Shown here piece by piece: positions 6,307-8,140 of a stretch of 8,140 nucleotides of DNA. How positions within the stretch are numbered: the stretch's first letter is position 1; each line of letters begins with the position of its first letter. This DNA comes from Aquificaceae bacterium UBA2488. Lineage in GTDB: Bacteria > Aquificota > Aquificia > Aquificales > Aquificaceae. The stretch is from assembly GCA_002341805.1 (NCBI GenBank), contig DDOS01000116.1, forward strand, positions 177 to 8,316, read 5' to 3'. Below the pieces are notes generated by a model. It saw only the letters and a program-made list of their open reading frames with translations, searched no databases and was not told where the DNA came from. Position numbers and translations under genes: made by a program.

Positions 6307-6963
6307 ATGATATGCAAAGCTTTTGTTCTTAGCTATCTTTCACGAGCATTTGCTTATCCAACAGAGGAACTCCTTAAAACTCTGTTGGAGGGCGTTGAAG
6401 ATCTTCTCTTATGCTTAAAAGAATTAAATATCGATTTTGATATTAAAAGCTTAGAAATATCCATAAGAGATACAAAGCTTCTAGATATACAGGGGGATTA
6501 TACTGACTTGTTTTTGTTAGCTCTAAGAGCTCCCTTATCAGAAATTTCTTACGAACTTGATAAAACTGCTAGAAGAGCCTATGAATTAGCAGATATATCT
6601 GGCTTTTACAAAGCCTTTGGATTAGAAATATCTCAAGGCATAGAACCAGATAATTTACAAACAGAGCTTGAGTTTTTATCGCTTTTATTACAAAAAGCTA
6701 TTATATTAGGAGAAGGAAAAGATAAAGAAGGCGTAGAAGTATGCTTAAAAGCTTACGAATCTTTCTTAAAGGATCATCTGGGTCGATGGTATGAAGTTTT
6801 CGAAGTATTGGTGGATAGAAATGCAAAAACAGAGTTTTATAAAATATTAGCTTCTTTATTAAAGATATTTATAGATAAAGAGACCTCTAATATGAAAATC
6901 CAAAAACTTTTTGACTATAAAAAAGAGATGTTGGAAGGTAGCTCTTGGGTTTGCGAAACATAG
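6307..6963 (+). CDS. TorD/NarJ-family assembly chaperone (delta protein) for the molybdoenzyme
   Basis: Cytoplasmic helical protein of 218 aa expected to bind the apo-alpha subunit, proofread its Tat signal and help cofactor insertion; it is not part of the final enzyme. Family marks are DYTDLFLLA (64-72) in place of the usual Y-x-x-LF, then the signature EPDNLQTELEFLSLL (113-127), then FLKDHLGRWYEVF (153-165). It has no signal peptide or membrane segment and lies within the usual TorD/NarJ size range (about 180-240 aa). The ATG follows the gamma stop TAA with no gap, and AGAGGG (6294-6299) lies inside the gamma 3' end, 7 bases ahead, so translation is probably coupled. A second ATG at 6312 is out of frame. 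As the last gene it corresponds to SerD/ClrD/DdhD/EbdD. Its TAG stop abuts the stop of the opposing regulator gene. Confidence 0.88.
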   Translation: MICKAFVLSYLSRAFAYPTEELLKTLLEGVEDLLLCLKELNIDFDIKSLEISIRDTKLLDIQGDYTDLFLLALRAPLSEISYELDKTARRAYELADISGFYKAFGLEISQGIEPDNLQTELEFLSLLLQKAIILGEGKDKEGVEVCLKAYESFLKDHLGRWYEVFEVLVDRNAKTEFYKILASLLKIFIDKETSNMKIQKLFDYKKEMLEGSSWVCET

Positions 6964-7617
6964 CTAAAGTTCTGAAATTATACGAAGAGCTTCTTTATTT
7001 AAGACTGATATATTGCTTTTCTCCATCGATATGAGATTTTTGGTTTTAAACTTCGTTATAATACGAGAAAGTGTTTCGGGAGTAATGTTTAAAAATGATG
7101 CTACCTGATGATGTTTAAAGGATTTAAATATATCTGGGTTTTCTATCAGAAGCTTAGCTACTCTTGCTTCGGCACCCATTATCATATTCATTTGTATGAA
7201 AGTGTCTAGTGTTTTTATTTTAATGGTTAGAGATTTTATAATAGACAGCAGTATATCGGGCGAACTTAGAAAATCCCTTTCAAAAGCCCTAGAATCAACT
7301 AATAGCGCTTTACCTTTTGTTATAAACTGGGCAGTGGCTGGATAAGGAATTTTCTCAAAATTTGCGTATTCTCCTATCATGCTTATTGGTTTAAACTGAG
7401 TTATAGTAATTTCGGTACCCTTTTCTGTAAGTTTATAAGCTTTTACCAAGCCATCAAGTAATATATAAAGATTTTCTGCTTCCTGACCTTCATAAAACAA
7501 TATATCATTTGGATCGTACTCTCTCACAGTTGATATTTGGTTTAGCTTATTTATATTCTCTTCACTTAGATGGCTAAATAGATAAACCTTTCTTATAATC
7601 TCTAATACGTTAGACAT
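6964..7617 (-). CDS. Crp/Fnr-family transcriptional regulator, cysteine-free, DNR/NnrR-like
   Basis: Regulator of 217 aa with a cyclic-nucleotide-binding-like beta-roll (about 12-115; D-I-L-F-Y-E-G-Q at 38-45 and L-L-D-G near 53-56), a long dimerisation helix (about 120-150) and a C-terminal winged helix-turn-helix (about 166-200). The recognition helix PETLSRIITKF has E181, S184 and R185 in the FNR pattern E-x-x-S-R, which reads TTGA half-sites. It contains no cysteine, so it cannot hold the FNR Fe-S cluster. The cAMP-contact Arg-Ser of CRP is replaced by Pro-Ala-Thr (93-95), so it is probably not a cAMP receptor. Cysteine-free relatives such as DNR and NnrR sense NO, DNR through heme; a nitrogen-oxide signal fits the adjacent operon but is inferred. 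The start at 7617 suits the family's N-terminus; there is no Shine-Dalgarno, and the promoter predicts a leaderless mRNA. It is convergent with the operon, stop codons touching. Confidence 0.9.
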   Translation of the reverse strand: MSNVLEIIRKVYLFSHLSEENINKLNQISTVREYDPNDILFYEGQEAENLYILLDGLVKAYKLTEKGTEITITQFKPISMIGEYANFEKIPYPATAQFITKGKALLVDSRAFERDFLSSPDILLSIIKSLTIKIKTLDTFIQMNMIMGAEARVAKLLIENPDIFKSFKHHQVASFLNITPETLSRIITKFKTKNLISMEKSNISVLNKEALRIISEL

Positions 7618-7623
7618 ACAAAT

Positions 7624-7652
7624 ATTATATATCTTTAAACCCTATGAGTCAA
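7624..7652 (-). promoter_or_regulatory. Near-consensus sigma-70 promoter giving a leaderless regulator mRNA
   Basis: On the - strand TTGACT (7652-7647; 5 of 6 matches) and TATAAT (7629-7624; perfect) are separated by exactly 17 bp. Counting the first T of the -10 as -12 puts +1 at 7617, the A of the ATG. No Shine-Dalgarno precedes the ATG, which agrees with a leaderless transcript. No activator box is apparent, suggesting constitutive expression. Confidence 0.8.
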
Positions 7653-7711
7653 GGAGTAAGCAAATCTTCACTATATAGGACAAAGCTATGAACCCTATAT
7701 CCCCCTCCTTG
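7650..7711. repeat. Nested inverted repeats between the regulator and the barrel-protein gene
   Basis: Outer arms CAAGGAG (7650-7656) and CTCCTTG (7705-7711) enclose inner arms ATATAGG (7673-7679) and CCTATAT (7694-7700), each pair 7 of 7 complementary. The inner loop is 14 bases; the spacers between arms are uneven (16 and 4). The left outer arm overlaps the -35 hexamer of the regulator. No T-run follows on either strand, so it is not a standard intrinsic terminator. It may be mRNA structure at the end of the barrel-protein transcript or an operator; chance is possible in such AT-rich DNA. Confidence 0.45.
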
Positions 7712-7720
7712 CTTATAAAC

Positions 7721-8140
7721 TTAAAATACGGTTCTTAGAGCCAAAGTCCAATCTGTGAAGCCTTTTAATTGATTACCATTGCCAGCTGTTGCTGCTTTTA
7801 AATCTCCATTTGGATTTACTACCTCAGCACCAAAAGATATATTTGCATTTTCCCCTGCTATATAGTAGTTTATAAATATATCATAAGCGTTGATCTTCGC
7901 ATCTACAAAAGAATTACCTATATAATAATAGTTTTTGTTTTCATCCTCTTCATATCTTAATACTAAAGCTGGTTTACCTATGCCCACCATTCTATCATAA
8001 AGTATTTGAGTTTGGGCGTAGTATCCTTTTGATTCTGGTTGAGCTACTGAAGAACCAGATTTAGCATAACCTAAATCTTTTGTGTCTAAATATGCAGCTT
8101 GGAAGTTTGGTACCCAATCTCCAAATTTTTGTTCCCAAAG
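7721..8140 (-). CDS. Outer-membrane beta-barrel (porin-like) protein, C-terminal part
   Basis: The frame is open from the window edge at 8140 to TAA at 7723-7721, showing the last 139 residues; the 5' part is outside. An internal ATG at 7990 is not the start, since the frame continues through it with equally good coding sequence (ESKGYYAQTQILYDR just before it). The protein is rich in aromatic residues in alternating polar/non-polar strands separated by Gly/Asn/Asp turns, for example NAYDIFINYYIAG and NISFGAEV. It ends in the strand TDWTLALRTVF with a terminal Phe, the usual recognition signal of BAM-inserted outer-membrane barrels. I do not recognise the exact family; a porin of the phosphate-selective porin or general trimeric type is possible. 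It lies 103 bases upstream of the regulator on the same strand, but the regulator has its own promoter. Any link to the molybdoenzyme is unproven. Confidence 0.75.
   Translation of the reverse strand, partial: LWEQKFGDWVPNFQAAYLDTKDLGYAKSGSSVAQPESKGYYAQTQILYDRMVGIGKPALVLRYEEDENKNYYYIGNSFVDAKINAYDIFINYYIAGENANISFGAEVVNPNGDLKAATAGNGNQLKGFTDWTLALRTVF

Noticed and set aside
6976..7000. Intrinsic terminator for the enzyme operon just after the delta gene
   Set aside because: The only palindrome (GAAG/CTTC) has a 2-base gap and the T-run is short, so it cannot form a credible terminator hairpin.
7639..7652. Second FNR-type box at the regulator promoter (GTCAA arm)
   Set aside because: Only the right half-site is present; the left half reads ACCCT. 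The GTCAA is simply the complement of the -35 hexamer.
7721..7990. An 89-residue complete gene starting at ATG 7990
   Set aside because: The same frame is open to the window edge with barrel-like sequence, so this ATG is an internal Met of a longer, truncated gene.
1..8140. CRISPR arrays, tRNA or rRNA genes
   Set aside because: I saw no regularly spaced repeats and no cloverleaf or rRNA-like conserved sequence on either strand.

Overview
The window is AT-rich and looks like the chromosome of a thermophilic, chemolithotrophic bacterium. The protein styles (a GroEL without a Gly-Met tail, Lys/Ile/Tyr-rich proteins, a Nitrospira-like nitrite oxidoreductase/nitrate reductase module) suggest an Aquificales member such as Hydrogenobaculum. 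That assignment is an inference from recognition, not from a search.

Layout. Bases 1-380 hold the 3' end of groEL on the + strand, closed by a strong intrinsic terminator (392-420). Bases 421-832 are a long intergenic stretch. It holds a decayed transposase C-terminus on the - strand (491-652), an AT-rich spacer, and a regulated promoter: an FNR/DNR-type box (739-752), a -10 hexamer (775-780), a 13-bp tandem repeat (787-812) and a strong Shine-Dalgarno. Bases 833-6963 are a tight four-gene + strand operon for a type II DMSO-reductase-family molybdoenzyme: a Tat-exported catalytic alpha subunit, an iron-sulfur beta subunit, a heme-b gamma subunit with a Sec signal peptide, and a TorD/NarJ-like chaperone. 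The order A-B-C-D is that of selenate, chlorate, dimethylsulfide and ethylbenzene enzymes. The beta subunit, however, most resembles NxrB of Nitrospira and the alpha subunit the NxrA/PcrA clade.

On the - strand, meeting the operon stop-to-stop with no spacer, is a Crp/Fnr-family regulator (6964-7617). It has an FNR-type recognition helix but no cysteines. Its promoter is nearly consensus and predicts a transcript that begins at the A of the start codon. Beyond it, the 3' part of an outer-membrane beta-barrel protein runs off the window (7721-8140).

Working model. The chaperone matures the alpha subunit before Tat export with beta. The alpha-beta-gamma complex works in the periplasm, passing electrons between the Mo-bisPGD site, five Fe-S clusters and a heme b, and so to a periplasmic carrier not encoded here. 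Nitrate reduction during H2- or sulfur-dependent anaerobic growth is the likeliest role. Nitrite oxidation or reduction of chlorate, perchlorate or selenate cannot be excluded. The neighbouring regulator plausibly activates the operon through the box, which sits exactly 41.5 bp upstream of the predicted start site.
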